From a virus: a stretch of DNA of 32,019 nucleotides. Positions 18,565 to 27,643 of this stretch are shown here, in pieces. The stretch spans positions 1-32,019 of IMG/VR virus record IMGVR_UViG_3300043395_002173. The stretch is one strand, 5' to 3'. The stretch's first letter is position 1. The number at the start of each line of letters is the position of its first letter. The notes beneath the pieces are model-generated. The model saw nothing but the letters and a program-made list of their open reading frames with translations. It was not told the origin of the DNA and made no database searches. Made by a program: the position numbers and the translations under genes.

Positions 18565-20343
18565 CTACTTTGATGGCTCTGTTGCGAGGAGACCGCCCAT
18601 CGTTCCATAGCGAGCGAAAGACGGTATTGCTCTTTCTAGTGGCGCTGCTGCTTGGTTCAACAAATAAGATCGAACCAATGGGTTATTGTAAGCAAGATTT
18701 GCGGCAACTGGTGTCCCAAGATAGCCAACAACTGCTCCAGGTAATCCGCCAATACTATAACCCAAAGCACCACCTGCACTTTGAACCATTGTCTGAGGTG
18801 AGAGAAGACCTTGCAGATATGTTCTTTCAGCTGTTCCAGAAGATGGCGGATTTGCAATAATACCACTAATGCGTGAAAGCTCTTCGAGCTGACCGCCGCG
18901 GCCTCGCGCATAACCAACACGATCTCTGTTTGAGAGTACATTGGCGATGTTCTTCAATGACACGTTGCCAGCTTGCGCTTCTGCTCCCGTTCCAAGAGAT
19001 TGTGAAACAATATTTAGATTGCGGTATTGGTCACGAGCAGTCCGAAGAGCTTCTGCTTCAGCTGCGGGTAGAGAGCGTTCGATTGCATCGTCCACAGACT
19101 CGCGCAAACGAGATATTGCCGCGTTGAGTTCTGGATCATCTTTCTTTGTTCTCTCAAGACGAGACAGAGTGCTTCTGATTTTTTGGAGATCATCACCAGA
19201 AGTCTGTGGAGCAAGTTTGAGAAGCCCCTTCGCCTGATTCACTAAAATAGGCTTAATGTTCGCATCAATAGTTTTGCTGTACTCATTGAGAATCTGCTGA
19301 ACTTCACTCTTGAAGCCAGCACCTGTGTCGATTGTTTTATTTTGAGTAAATGTATCAAACTGTTTCCCGAGAGACTTAAAGCTATTATCGATAACTTCAG
19401 GAGTGATCTCTTCCGCAGTAGATCCAAATGTCGAAGCGACCTCGCGATTGATGGCAGTCTGCTGTGCAGCGCGTGGAGAAATGCCTGAAATGTTTTCAAG
19501 TTGGCTTTCCAAAAATCGCAATGGACGAGCCTGTAACTGCTCTCCAGGTGTTAGCGGGATGCCTCTTGTTTTCGCTACATCAATCGCCGCTTGCTGTGCA
19601 GCAGTTGCAGACGAACGAAGCGGAGATATTGCACGAGCAACTGTTCCAACTGCTGCTGGAAGAGCTGCACCAATAATACCACCAGTTGTTGCGCCTGCTT
19701 GAACGTCTTGATCACGACCGGTTGCCTCGAGAGCACCAAGTCCTGCGCCTTCAACTGCACCAAGACCAATGTTTCTCGCAAGACCTGAAAGTGTATTTGC
19801 AGCGCTACCAAGACGTGCTGTCAGAGACACAGGTGCCATAGCCATAGCACCGGCAACAGCTCCACCTGCTTGAGCTAGTGGAAGAGCGCTACCAAAGGCT
19901 TGTTGTGCTGCCTGTGTCTGAGCACGCTCTTCTGCAAGACGCTTCTGATAATCACCAGTACCCATTGATGCAGCAAGTTTATCTGCGTACCCAAATGTTG
20001 CAGCATCAGCGAGGACGCGTGCAGCAGTATCCGCACCACGACCAATCGTTGAGAAGGTCTGCTTCATCTGCTCCGCATAAGACATAGGCGCAGTCGTAGG
20101 CACAAATGTCATTCCACCAGTGGCAGCACCAGATGCAGGGTCATACTCAGGAACATACGTTCCTTCCATTTGCGGCTGTGGTGTAACTTGTGGTTGTACC
20201 TCTAACTTAGGTGCTTCAGCTTTTGGAGCCGTTTCTTTTGCCTTCATATCTCTAGCAATTTGAGCAAGCCTTTTTGCATCCTCTACATTGCCAGATGCAT
20301 CGGCATTACGCAGTGCTTGGAGAACTTGCTCATAAGTAGCCAT
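18565..20343 (-). CDS. Putative DNA ejection / internal virion protein
   Basis: 592 residues. The N-terminus has the short helical repeat EQVLQALRNADASGNVEDAKRLAQ common on phage ejection proteins. There are two very hydrophobic Gly/Ala segments, ALPLAQAGGAVAGAMAMAPV near 154-173 and GGIIGAALPAAVGTVARAI around 220, and a third near 550 (GALGYSIGGLPGAVVGYLG), that could insert into the host envelope. Between them are amphipathic helices. In P22/T7-type phages such proteins leave the capsid first and build the DNA channel. The exact homologue is not recognised. Confidence 0.65.
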   Translation of the reverse strand: MATYEQVLQALRNADASGNVEDAKRLAQIARDMKAKETAPKAEAPKLEVQPQVTPQPQMEGTYVPEYDPASGAATGGMTFVPTTAPMSYAEQMKQTFSTIGRGADTAARVLADAATFGYADKLAASMGTGDYQKRLAEERAQTQAAQQAFGSALPLAQAGGAVAGAMAMAPVSLTARLGSAANTLSGLARNIGLGAVEGAGLGALEATGRDQDVQAGATTGGIIGAALPAAVGTVARAISPLRSSATAAQQAAIDVAKTRGIPLTPGEQLQARPLRFLESQLENISGISPRAAQQTAINREVASTFGSTAEEITPEVIDNSFKSLGKQFDTFTQNKTIDTGAGFKSEVQQILNEYSKTIDANIKPILVNQAKGLLKLAPQTSGDDLQKIRSTLSRLERTKKDDPELNAAISRLRESVDDAIERSLPAAEAEALRTARDQYRNLNIVSQSLGTGAEAQAGNVSLKNIANVLSNRDRVGYARGRGGQLEELSRISGIIANPPSSGTAERTYLQGLLSPQTMVQSAGGALGYSIGGLPGAVVGYLGTPVAANLAYNNPLVRSYLLNQAAAPLERAIPSFARYGTMGGLLATEPSK

Positions 20344-20353
20344 ATCGTAAACC

Positions 20354-21595
20354 TTACTGGTTCAAGTATTTATTGATCAATGCGTCATCAGATGCCGGTG
20401 CAGCTTCAGATTTTTTCCCACCAATAGGTGAAAGATCTGCAACTCCACCACGACCTTGAGTCATTGACTTCCTCATATTGGTAAGAGTTTTTGTCATCGC
20501 ATCATATTTTTGCTTGATCGTTTTTTCACTGTCTGTTGCTTGTGGCAAATATTGAGAGGCATAATTATCTGCTTCTGAAATTGCCATCCCAGCACCAGTC
20601 AAAACACGGCGGATTGCGTCCTCACCTTGCTTGAAGATGCGGTTGATTTCACCCATTTGTCCAACATTTGTAGCAAGAGCCATGCGACCAGTAATGTTTT
20701 TATCGGCAAAATCACCTGCCTTAATCGCATCATCAATCGTAGGCGCTCTTTCAAAGAACGTGTCAATGATTGCAAGTTTACCTGATACTTCAGCAGGTAG
20801 TTGCGTTGCTGGACCACCAGCTACAGGAACAAGTTCACCGACATCATCTGGTCCCATTGTCCCAGGTTGACGAGACCAAGCAAATCCTGATGGAGCTTGA
20901 GGAGCACCGCCCTTAAGAACAACAGGTCCACTCTTTGTCCATTTTGCCGATGTACCTAAAGGAAGGTTGTATTGCTTAAGTTCTTCAGGTGTTAATGGGC
21001 GACCCTCTTCAGACTTCTCTGTAACAGGAACCCATTTTTTACTTGTTCTATCATACTGCTGAAGAACACCATTTACTTCTTTCGTAATTGGTGTCTCTAG
21101 ATCTATCATAGCTTTTTCTAACTGCGCCGCCGCAAGAGCGGCTTGCGTTGGATCGCGCGACAGCTTTGCCACTGAAATTTGCTTCAAAGCGCCACCGATT
21201 TCACTTGGACTTAACCCAGTGAACTGACCTAAGTCATAACCTGTAACGCTTTTGAATGCCGCAGGATCTTTCATCAGATCGCGAATCTTGTTGGTATCGG
21301 CAAGCTCTGCCTGCTTCTCGGCAAACTGCGCTTGCATCAAGCGCCGCTGTGCTGCGTTATAGATGTCGGTTTGCATACCGCTCAACTGAGGACCGATTTG
21401 ACCGAGCAACTGGGCGCGCTGTGCACCGGTCATCGGTTGCCCTGCTGCGATCAACAGAGATCCGATATTGCCAAGAGCACCGAGCTGCGCTGAACGCACA
21501 TCGGCATACGGTACGCCGGTCGATGGGTCGATAGCATTAGGGCTACCGTACACACCGGTGCCTGACATCCAATCGCTGAGAAGACCGTTAGCCAT
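20354..21595 (-). CDS. Putative internal virion / structural protein
   Basis: 413 residues from ATG at 21595, with AGGAG upstream of the ATG at the previous gene's end. The N-terminal MANGLLSDWMSGTGVYGSPN and the repeated Gln/Ala helices (AQRAQLLGQIGPQLSGMQTDIYNAAQRRLMQAQFAEKQ) are typical of the Ala/Gln-rich middle ejection proteins of podoviruses. The C-terminal third is helical (FFERAPTIDDAIKAGDF, MTKTLTNMRKSMTQGRGG). No catalytic motif is evident. It is flanked by the transglycosylase and the 592-residue protein, consistent with one ejection complex. Confidence 0.6.
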   Translation of the reverse strand: MANGLLSDWMSGTGVYGSPNAIDPSTGVPYADVRSAQLGALGNIGSLLIAAGQPMTGAQRAQLLGQIGPQLSGMQTDIYNAAQRRLMQAQFAEKQAELADTNKIRDLMKDPAAFKSVTGYDLGQFTGLSPSEIGGALKQISVAKLSRDPTQAALAAAQLEKAMIDLETPITKEVNGVLQQYDRTSKKWVPVTEKSEEGRPLTPEELKQYNLPLGTSAKWTKSGPVVLKGGAPQAPSGFAWSRQPGTMGPDDVGELVPVAGGPATQLPAEVSGKLAIIDTFFERAPTIDDAIKAGDFADKNITGRMALATNVGQMGEINRIFKQGEDAIRRVLTGAGMAISEADNYASQYLPQATDSEKTIKQKYDAMTKTLTNMRKSMTQGRGGVADLSPIGGKKSEAAPASDDALINKYLNQ

Positions 21596-21604
21596 TATGC
21601 GCTC

Positions 21605-23158
21605 CTAAGAGAAAATTCCGCGTATCGTAGGACCGATAAGCGGTGCTTGTACCATTGGCATACCATAGTTTTGCGGAAGACGGTTATAGTATTGCCGCCA
21701 GAGATAGGGGCTACGCGACAACTCTTCCGCTGTAGGTATGCCTGCAAATTGTTGTGTTGGTTGTGGCGCTGCTGCGGGGGCTACTGGTGCTTGTGCAACA
21801 GGTGCCAGTTGTGCTGCACCGCCGCCACCATATTGCTGACGATATTGCTCCGCTGTGAGGTTGCCGTAAGGCCCATAATCAGCACGAGGAGTGCCACTGA
21901 AAAGATTTCCGAAAATACTGCCAGGTGCGATAGCTGAACCGCCATACGCTTCATTTGGACCGCGTACTGCTTGATCACGAGAACCTCCAAACAGGTTGCC
22001 GATCCCACCGAGCAACCCACTGATAGCTTCCCCTGCAACGTCACCGAGATCCTTAACGTAATAGTCCACCACTGGCCCTTGGCCAAAATCAACAATGCGC
22101 GACTTCACCTTACTGACATCACCACCAGCAAATTCATTTGCGTATGCCTGTTTAGCGTAAGCAGCACTTTGGTCGGGATATGTTGAAGTCATGCCAGCTG
22201 CTTCAAGATCAGCGATGCGCTGATTCAGTGCCGGTTGACCGCCAAAAATCTGATCGAGAAAACCAGCAGGTTTTGCTGCTTCAACTTGCGGTGGAGCGAA
22301 TGTGCTTTCTCCAGGCTTATACCCATACCGAATGCTTGGAGTTGCTGTGCCAGCTGCCGCAGCGCCAGCAGCAGGAGCACTGGCAAACATTTTGTTCGAG
22401 GCCCACTGAGCTACATCTGCCGCAGTACGATCACCGCCCAAGATACGCTCGTTTGCCTTAATAGCGCTTTCACCAACAAGATTGCTGATGGGCGTATCAG
22501 GAGACGCGCGTAACACATCTGCCGCTGTGCCTGCACCCAAGAAGTGCGAGAGATAGAGCGACCCTTCGTTCACAGGAAGACCGCGTGACTCAAGATAGTC
22601 AGCATTCTCTCGTGCAAGATTACCGGCCATCTCTGTCGATAACTCTGGATCAGTCCGTAACGCCAATACCTCTTGCTTCGTCCGACCTTCCAAAAGGTCT
22701 GGGCGATAGGTCTCGATCATCTTCGTCCAAGTACCCTTGGTGAACTGATGCAAACCTGTCGCTGACGAGAGCGGGTTCTTCGCTGTGGCTACACCGCCTG
22801 ACTCGGCGATTGCAGTGTTGCGCACAAAGTCATTGATTAACTGATTGCGGCGAGCGATCTGAGCAGCCACGACCGCGGGACCACCACGCGTTGCAGGGCC
22901 AGTGGCAGGCTGAGATGCGATATAGGCTTGCTGTGCGGCGGCTTGCGCACGAGCGGCTCCAGCGGCTCTGTTAGCGGCTTCTGTAGCCATGACAGACGCG
23001 TCACGACCACCACCGCCACCACCGCTTAAGAGACCCCCTGACGAGCCATACCCACCACCGCCACCAACAGAGCCACCGCCACCCGTGCCAAAGCCCGGTG
23101 TGTCACCCGCGCGCGGATTGCTTACAGTTTCGCGATACCTCTGTGTATCTTCGGCCAT
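21605..23158 (-). CDS. Virion-associated lytic transglycosylase
   Basis: 517 residues. The N-terminus is Gly-rich and flexible (GTGGGGSVGGGGG to GLLSGGGGGG). A lysozyme-like (SLT-type) domain follows at about 105-220: FVRNTAIAESGG with catalytic Glu119, then LSSATGLHQFTKGTWTKMI, then GSLYLSHFLGAGTAADVL. It would cleave peptidoglycan locally during DNA entry. The rest is Ala/Pro/Gly-rich with FGGG-type segments. It is one of four consecutive large late genes and probably part of the ejection machinery. The glycosidic mechanism is inferred from the ES motif and the GLHQF block. Confidence 0.75.
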   Translation of the reverse strand: MAEDTQRYRETVSNPRAGDTPGFGTGGGGSVGGGGGYGSSGGLLSGGGGGGRDASVMATEAANRAAGAARAQAAAQQAYIASQPATGPATRGGPAVVAAQIARRNQLINDFVRNTAIAESGGVATAKNPLSSATGLHQFTKGTWTKMIETYRPDLLEGRTKQEVLALRTDPELSTEMAGNLARENADYLESRGLPVNEGSLYLSHFLGAGTAADVLRASPDTPISNLVGESAIKANERILGGDRTAADVAQWASNKMFASAPAAGAAAAGTATPSIRYGYKPGESTFAPPQVEAAKPAGFLDQIFGGQPALNQRIADLEAAGMTSTYPDQSAAYAKQAYANEFAGGDVSKVKSRIVDFGQGPVVDYYVKDLGDVAGEAISGLLGGIGNLFGGSRDQAVRGPNEAYGGSAIAPGSIFGNLFSGTPRADYGPYGNLTAEQYRQQYGGGGAAQLAPVAQAPVAPAAAPQPTQQFAGIPTAEELSRSPYLWRQYYNRLPQNYGMPMVQAPLIGPTIRGIFS

Positions 23159-23168
23159 TGTGTTGCCT

Positions 23169-24311
23169 TTACGCGTTGCTCATCATGGGACCGAAACCGA
23201 GATTTACAGCCAGTTTTCCGCCGACCTTCTTCACTTGTTCGGGATACTTTTTCGCGATCTCTTGCGCCATCGGGCCAACCACTTTCGGGTAGCTCTTCGG
23301 GTCACCCTTGTACCGGTATGCGTACATCGTGAGACCGCTTTCCTTGTCCTTGCCTAGCTTCTCGATGTCGGTCTTCATTGACTGGTCTGAGAGAAACGCG
23401 GCGAGCGTCCCAAGACCAGCACCATAACCAGCACCAAGGCCAGGAATGAGACCGCCGATCTGAGCACCGAGACCAGCGCCACCGAGAGCCGTGAGACCAA
23501 GATTGCCACCACCGCTTGTCGTCGAGGATGTGGTCGTGGAGTAAGGTACCCCAGTCAAACCTGCTTGACGGATACCGAGTTGCGTCAACGGGTAGTTACG
23601 CTCTTCCGCATAGCGACGGTAAGCCTCATCGAGAAGCGCCTGTTGCTGTGCCTGCTGCGCTTTGCCTGCCGCTTCGAGAGCACCGGCTTCGCTCGTAAGC
23701 GCCTGCTGACCAGCACCGGCAAGAGCGCCGATTTGACCGGCACCGGCAAGACGCAACTGAGCTGCTGCTGCCTGACGCGCTTGGTCCTGAGCCATAAGAT
23801 CTGCCGCTGTGCGGAAACCTTGCGAGCGGATACCGGCAGACGTTTCACCGGCAATTCGCATAGCTTCTGCGTTAGCGAGCGCTTCTTGCACACCTTGGCG
23901 CGATCCACCGAAAGCACCGGCTGCGCGAGCGCTTTGGCCGATCTGGTTTTGTGCGAGCTGCCGCTGCCGCTCAATCGCCGCAAGCGCCCCTTGCTCAACT
24001 TGGGCTTGGTACGGGTCTTGGTATGTCTGCAACGCTTGTGCTGAAAACTGACCGGGCTGGTACTGGGCGACACCTTGCGCTGATTGCAGAGCAGAGGCAT
24101 AGGCAGGCTGATACGCGCCAATGTTCTGGCGCAGCATATTGTATGCCGCCTGCTGGTCAGGGGTCATCGCCGCAACTGTCTCGCCAGAGTAAGCCTGATA
24201 TGGAGTCTTGGCGATGTCTTTCGCCATCTGGACATTCTCTTGCCCGAAACTCTCTACCCAAGCAGGGACAGATGAAGTCTGTGTTGTTGTTGGTCCTGAT
24301 CCACCGCTCAT
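23169..24311 (-). CDS. Structural protein with C-terminal S74-type chaperone/autoprotease domain
   Basis: 380 residues from ATG at 24311, one base after the stop of the upstream gene. The long N-terminal part is Ala/Gln-rich helix (AIERQRQLAQNQIGQSARAAGAFGGSRQGVQE) and a Gly-rich hydrophobic hinge (GAQIGGLIPGLGAGYGAGLG). The C-terminal 73 residues, starting LSDQSMKTDIEKLG, are peptidase S74-like, with Ser308 and Lys313 in the S-x4-K dyad spacing used by intramolecular chaperones of phage tail spikes. The family excises itself after trimerisation. Whether cleavage happens here is unknown. S74 on an ejection-type protein rather than a fibre is uncommon but seen in podoviruses. Confidence 0.72.
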   Translation of the reverse strand: MSGGSGPTTTQTSSVPAWVESFGQENVQMAKDIAKTPYQAYSGETVAAMTPDQQAAYNMLRQNIGAYQPAYASALQSAQGVAQYQPGQFSAQALQTYQDPYQAQVEQGALAAIERQRQLAQNQIGQSARAAGAFGGSRQGVQEALANAEAMRIAGETSAGIRSQGFRTAADLMAQDQARQAAAAQLRLAGAGQIGALAGAGQQALTSEAGALEAAGKAQQAQQQALLDEAYRRYAEERNYPLTQLGIRQAGLTGVPYSTTTSSTTSGGGNLGLTALGGAGLGAQIGGLIPGLGAGYGAGLGTLAAFLSDQSMKTDIEKLGKDKESGLTMYAYRYKGDPKSYPKVVGPMAQEIAKKYPEQVKKVGGKLAVNLGFGPMMSNA

Positions 24312-24312
24312 C

Positions 24313-24678
24313 TCAATTCTCCACATCGAAGAACATAACAGTTTGAGCCTTGCGCCATCCTGCTTGTTCCATTGGTACTACCAGACCGGGGCGAACGTAA
24401 GCTCGACCCATTGTGCAATTCTGTTCTTTGGCGAACTCGACGAGCTTTGACTTTAGGTTCATCACTTCATCAAGAACACCGGCACACCATAAAACCTCTA
24501 GGACGCGCTTCTGAGGGAAATCTACCACTTGCGTGATCGCGAGTGCCCCATCGTTTAAGAAAGCCTGCATATGGCCGTCTTTAAGCGCATCAACTATGTC
24601 TTTTATGCTGTGCGTATAACCGCCTTTCTTCATCCCTGACTCAAGGAGCTTCAGGATTTGCTTTTCATCGAGACCCAA
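24313..24678 (-). CDS. GNAT-like phage protein (TTG start)
   Basis: 121 residues. The best start is TTG at 24678, since MGLDEKQILKLLESGMKKGGYTHSIKDIVDALK completes an N-terminal helical part. An ATG at codon 16 is the alternative. The pattern LWCAGVLDEVMNLKSKLVEFAKEQNCTMGRAYVRPGLV...GW resembles the GNAT-like family of tail-region phage proteins, usually without the acetyl-CoA loop. It overlaps the upstream gene by 14 bases. Probably an assembly or host-adaptation factor; activity not supported. Confidence 0.6.
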   Translation of the reverse strand: MGLDEKQILKLLESGMKKGGYTHSIKDIVDALKDGHMQAFLNDGALAITQVVDFPQKRVLEVLWCAGVLDEVMNLKSKLVEFAKEQNCTMGRAYVRPGLVVPMEQAGWRKAQTVMFFDVEN

Positions 24679-24880
24679 GGGGCACCGCCGTCGTTACGAG
24701 ATTTCCTGCGTTGTCCACAGTCAACTTATACACCGATCCGTCTGGACTTTGAAGGAGTATGCCTGCGACCGCTTCTTCGGTCGAAACAGCAAAAGTCATA
24801 GCTCTTTTGATGGTGTCAAAGATCGTCGCAAACGGCGAAGGGTTATAGGCAGGTGGCGGGTTCGGGATGAAGATATTCAT
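24665..24880 (-). CDS. Small hypothetical protein
   Basis: 71 residues from ATG at 24880 overlapping the stop of the stabilization gene (ATGA). The Pro-rich N-terminus MNIFIPNPPPAYNPSPF is followed by ATIFDTIKRAMTFAVSTEEAVAGILL and a beta hairpin SPDGSVYKLTVDNAGNLVTTAVPLG. Such a hairpin repeats in tail-fibre proteins. Role unknown; likely structural given the late position. Confidence 0.6.
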   Translation of the reverse strand: MNIFIPNPPPAYNPSPFATIFDTIKRAMTFAVSTEEAVAGILLQSPDGSVYKLTVDNAGNLVTTAVPLGSR

Positions 24881-26610
24881 CGCCCACCTCGCGGCACCAG
24901 ATCCAAGCGCGTCTCACCAATCGACCAAGGGGCATCCTGAGTTGACTCTAGCCTGATGCGCATTTCGCGTCCTGAAACACGGACATCCGTATATCCGTTT
25001 GACCGCGGGTTATAGACTGAAGACAGTGTCTCTGTGCCTTCTGGTGTGTAGGAGGTGTAAAACTGCAACGCGGTTGAGTCGTAACCGTAGCCGCTGTCTG
25101 TCAAAGCCTGTTTGACCATCAAAACATTGTTACCCTGTTGCAGATTAAGAGATCCGCTTTCGACCCAACGCTCACCTACAAGGGATGCGCCGTTATTGGT
25201 CCATCCGTTCTCGTGATAGAAAAGGTCGTTCGTGTTATCTGCCGCAATCGGGTACGGGAATACGCTTGCTCCGCAAGAAGCTGTGCGTGTCATTGAACCG
25301 ATAGACCACCATCCCTCGGCGTAATTGAAAATCACATACTGATCTGGGACCGCTGAACCAACAGACGGGTACCAGAACCATGCCTCTGGGAATAGGCCAC
25401 TTTCTGCGCCATGCGTATAAAGATTACCAGCTGTTGGGTCCATGTTTGTGACAACGTACTCGTTTACGTCGCACGGCAATGGCTTCACATAACCACCGTC
25501 ATAGATCCAGAAGTTCTCGCGCCCCATCCAGATGCAGCGACCGCCGAATGTTGCAAAAGATCTAGGCGCAATAAGACCGCATCCAAAACCGATACGCTCA
25601 AAGCCGTAGATGTATGGCAACCCTACATACCGCATGAGCCATGCTTCATCTTCAGTCCAGATCAGAGTTCCTTCGCGAACAGCACACGCCATGATGATGC
25701 GCGATTGCGTATCAAGATCGAAGAAACCAGCAGTCGTTGTGGCTGAAGCAAAATCCCACTCAGCGTAGTCTTCTGCATCAGACCATCCAACACGACGGGG
25801 ATTTCCGTTCATACCAAAAAGAACACAGTGCCGCTCTGGTGTTACGATTACACCGCGATTCTGTGTTGGTGTGCCTGGATGCGTTGCAGTGCCCCCAGAA
25901 GATGTGGCATTGGTACCGCTCTGAGCATAGGTAAAAGTATTTGCCGTTGGTGTTGCAGTTATAGTGAATGTGCCATTGAATGACGTTGTTGTAACGCCTG
26001 CAATAATAACACTCTGACCAACATTAAATGTGTGATCAAGTGATGTTGTAACAGTAACGACGTTACTTGTTCTGTTGATCGAAGAAATGTCTGCATAGCC
26101 AACAATACCGGCTTCTGCATCATTAGGGTGATAGATGAACAGTCGCCCATCAGATGATGCCACTGAAAGCACATCTTCGCCCCAGTTATCCATTGTCCAT
26201 GTGAACGACGGAACACTCAACTGGCTTGGTGGGCGCGGGTATGTCGGGTCTGTGTCATCACCGTAAAGCTCTGCGCCATAAAAGTATGCGCCGTAGCCGC
26301 CGACAAGACCGCTTTCAGCAGGCACGAAACCTGTCGGAGTAATATCTGTGTAAGTTGATGCTTCACCGGCATAGAGCTTATCTTCGCAGCCGATCATCAA
26401 CCAGCTAGACCCATCATTCGCCATGACTGGAAACAGCGCACGCACAGTGCTTGCTAATGGTGTTTCTGTAATTCTCTGCCAACCGCCGACAGGCAGCAAT
26501 TTGTTAGACCGCCACCGGATCAGGTTTGCATCCCAATAGCGTCCCTTAGCCAAAAGCGGGGTTGCCGGTTTGACTACGCCTGGTGGGATAGTGAGCGGAA
26601 CTAACGGCAT
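24877..26610 (-). CDS. Packaged-DNA stabilization protein (P22 gp10-like) with inserted beta domain
   Basis: 577 residues. The opening PLVPLTIPPGVVKPATPLLAKGRYWDANLIRWRSNKLLPVGGWQRI is typical of phage stabilization proteins that close the portal channel after packaging, and the rest shows propeller-like repeats (YGWSD-type, RIIMACAVREGTLIWTEDEAWLMRYVG, GGRCIWMGRENFWIYDGG). At about 178-243 there is an extra beta-sandwich repeat, VVTVTTSLDHTFNVGQSVII and FNGTFTITATPTANTFTYAQ with SGGTATHPG, a unit I associate with phage adhesins. That insertion interrupts the propeller. It is the tail-hub factor of P22-type virions. Confidence 0.82.
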   Translation of the reverse strand: MPLVPLTIPPGVVKPATPLLAKGRYWDANLIRWRSNKLLPVGGWQRITETPLASTVRALFPVMANDGSSWLMIGCEDKLYAGEASTYTDITPTGFVPAESGLVGGYGAYFYGAELYGDDTDPTYPRPPSQLSVPSFTWTMDNWGEDVLSVASSDGRLFIYHPNDAEAGIVGYADISSINRTSNVVTVTTSLDHTFNVGQSVIIAGVTTTSFNGTFTITATPTANTFTYAQSGTNATSSGGTATHPGTPTQNRGVIVTPERHCVLFGMNGNPRRVGWSDAEDYAEWDFASATTTAGFFDLDTQSRIIMACAVREGTLIWTEDEAWLMRYVGLPYIYGFERIGFGCGLIAPRSFATFGGRCIWMGRENFWIYDGGYVKPLPCDVNEYVVTNMDPTAGNLYTHGAESGLFPEAWFWYPSVGSAVPDQYVIFNYAEGWWSIGSMTRTASCGASVFPYPIAADNTNDLFYHENGWTNNGASLVGERWVESGSLNLQQGNNVLMVKQALTDSGYGYDSTALQFYTSYTPEGTETLSSVYNPRSNGYTDVRVSGREMRIRLESTQDAPWSIGETRLDLVPRGGR

Positions 26611-27146
26611 CAGGAATCTCCGCGACGCGCAAGGTCGAGTGACGCTATATTTACCTCAGAAACGCGTTTGCTCCAACCCTTACCGAAATGCTCAAAGGTC
26701 GGCAGTGCTTGGAGAAAGCGCAATCGCGCGTCGTTATACTCTTCAATGAAATACCGCACACCTTCTTCGTCACAGATGCGCTTAATTGCGGCAAGAGACG
26801 CAGGCCCTATCGCGCCATCCTGCGCCACACCGCAGATCTTCTGGGCGATCTTGGCTGCGCGTCCCGTGCCAGAATTGATCGCACAGTCAAACACAGAACT
26901 GTCTACGCCAGAAGGAAGCTCGTCGCCCTGCACTGCATCCCAGTATCTCTTCTTGTATAGCGGTGCCACGTCAGCGACAGTGAGTGCGCGTATATCGTCC
27001 TTAGTCACCTCGTGACCGACCCACTCTTCCCAAACCTTTTTGGTGCAACCGAGATTGGTAGCTCCGCCAGGGTCTTTTGGATGGTCAACGTAACCGCCTT
27101 CGTGCTTCAGCACTGCTGCAAGGCATTGGTCAAAGTTCTCGCGCAT
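26610..27146 (-). CDS. Endolysin, GH108 N-acetylmuramidase
   Basis: 178 residues from ATG at 27146, overlapping the holin stop (TGATG); a GTG one codon earlier is not needed. The catalytic block VLKHEGGYVDHPKDPGGATNLGCTK (about 13-37) is the glycosyl hydrolase 108 signature with the catalytic Glu, and the C-terminal part DGAIGPASLAAIKRI (about 110-124) is the peptidoglycan-binding-3 segment that accompanies it. No signal peptide is visible, so release depends on the holin. The enzyme cuts peptidoglycan glycan chains at the end of infection. Confidence 0.92.
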   Translation of the reverse strand: MRENFDQCLAAVLKHEGGYVDHPKDPGGATNLGCTKKVWEEWVGHEVTKDDIRALTVADVAPLYKKRYWDAVQGDELPSGVDSSVFDCAINSGTGRAAKIAQKICGVAQDGAIGPASLAAIKRICDEEGVRYFIEEYNDARLRFLQALPTFEHFGKGWSKRVSEVNIASLDLARRGDS

Positions 27147-27643
27147 CACTTGCCATCCGTGTGGCGATGGGCTGATCCGAAATAGTAAGACAGGACAAGC
27201 ATCAGCGCGCCATCAAGAGTACCGAGAACACGGGCGATCAACTCGCGCATCGATGCCTCGATCACATTGTGCAGCATGAACCACTGAACGCATCCCCATG
27301 CCACGACAACGATAACCGCCAAGACACGCGGTGTAAGGTCGTGAGTCATAATTGCGTAGTTTCTGGCGCTATCTCTGTCAGAGGCAGCGATGCGCTCCAA
27401 GTCGATGTCGAGAGACTTCATCTGCACCTTGAAGTCAGCGTCAACCTTTTTCAGCGCTGCTAATTGCTCCGCTGTAGGGTTTGCCAGTGCGAGTTTGATC
27501 TCTTCGTCAGAGGCATCCTGATGACCAAAAAGCGCGCCAGAAAGGGCTTTCACCGCCATGCCTGCAACTGGGCCGCCCATAGCTGTGGCAAGAGTTGGTG
27601 CGACAGAGTTAATCAGTGGACCGAATGTTTTGAGAAAATCCAT
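27146..27643 (-). CDS. Holin, GTA-type 3TM family
   Basis: 165 residues with a hydrophobic N-terminal region (SVAPTLATAMGGPVAGMAVKALSG), a charged middle (MKSLDIDLERIAASDRDSARNYAIMTHD) and two C-terminal membrane helices (about 107-125 VLAVIVVVAWGCVQWFML; about 139-156 VLGTLDGALMLVLSYYFG). The SDRDSAR..T.D.tPR.L motif before the first C-terminal helix is typical of the 3TM holin of gene transfer agents and phages. It perforates the inner membrane to let the GH108 enzyme out. Starts TAATG after the next membrane gene. Confidence 0.85.
   Translation of the reverse strand: MDFLKTFGPLINSVAPTLATAMGGPVAGMAVKALSGALFGHQDASDEEIKLALANPTAEQLAALKKVDADFKVQMKSLDIDLERIAASDRDSARNYAIMTHDLTPRVLAVIVVVAWGCVQWFMLHNVIEASMRELIARVLGTLDGALMLVLSYYFGSAHRHTDGK

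Noticed and set aside
18565-23158. Naming the large Ala/Gly-rich proteins as specific T7 or P22 proteins (gp7, gp16, gp20)
   Set aside because: Only composition, position and hydrophobic segments support ejection proteins; homology to a specific one was not recognised.
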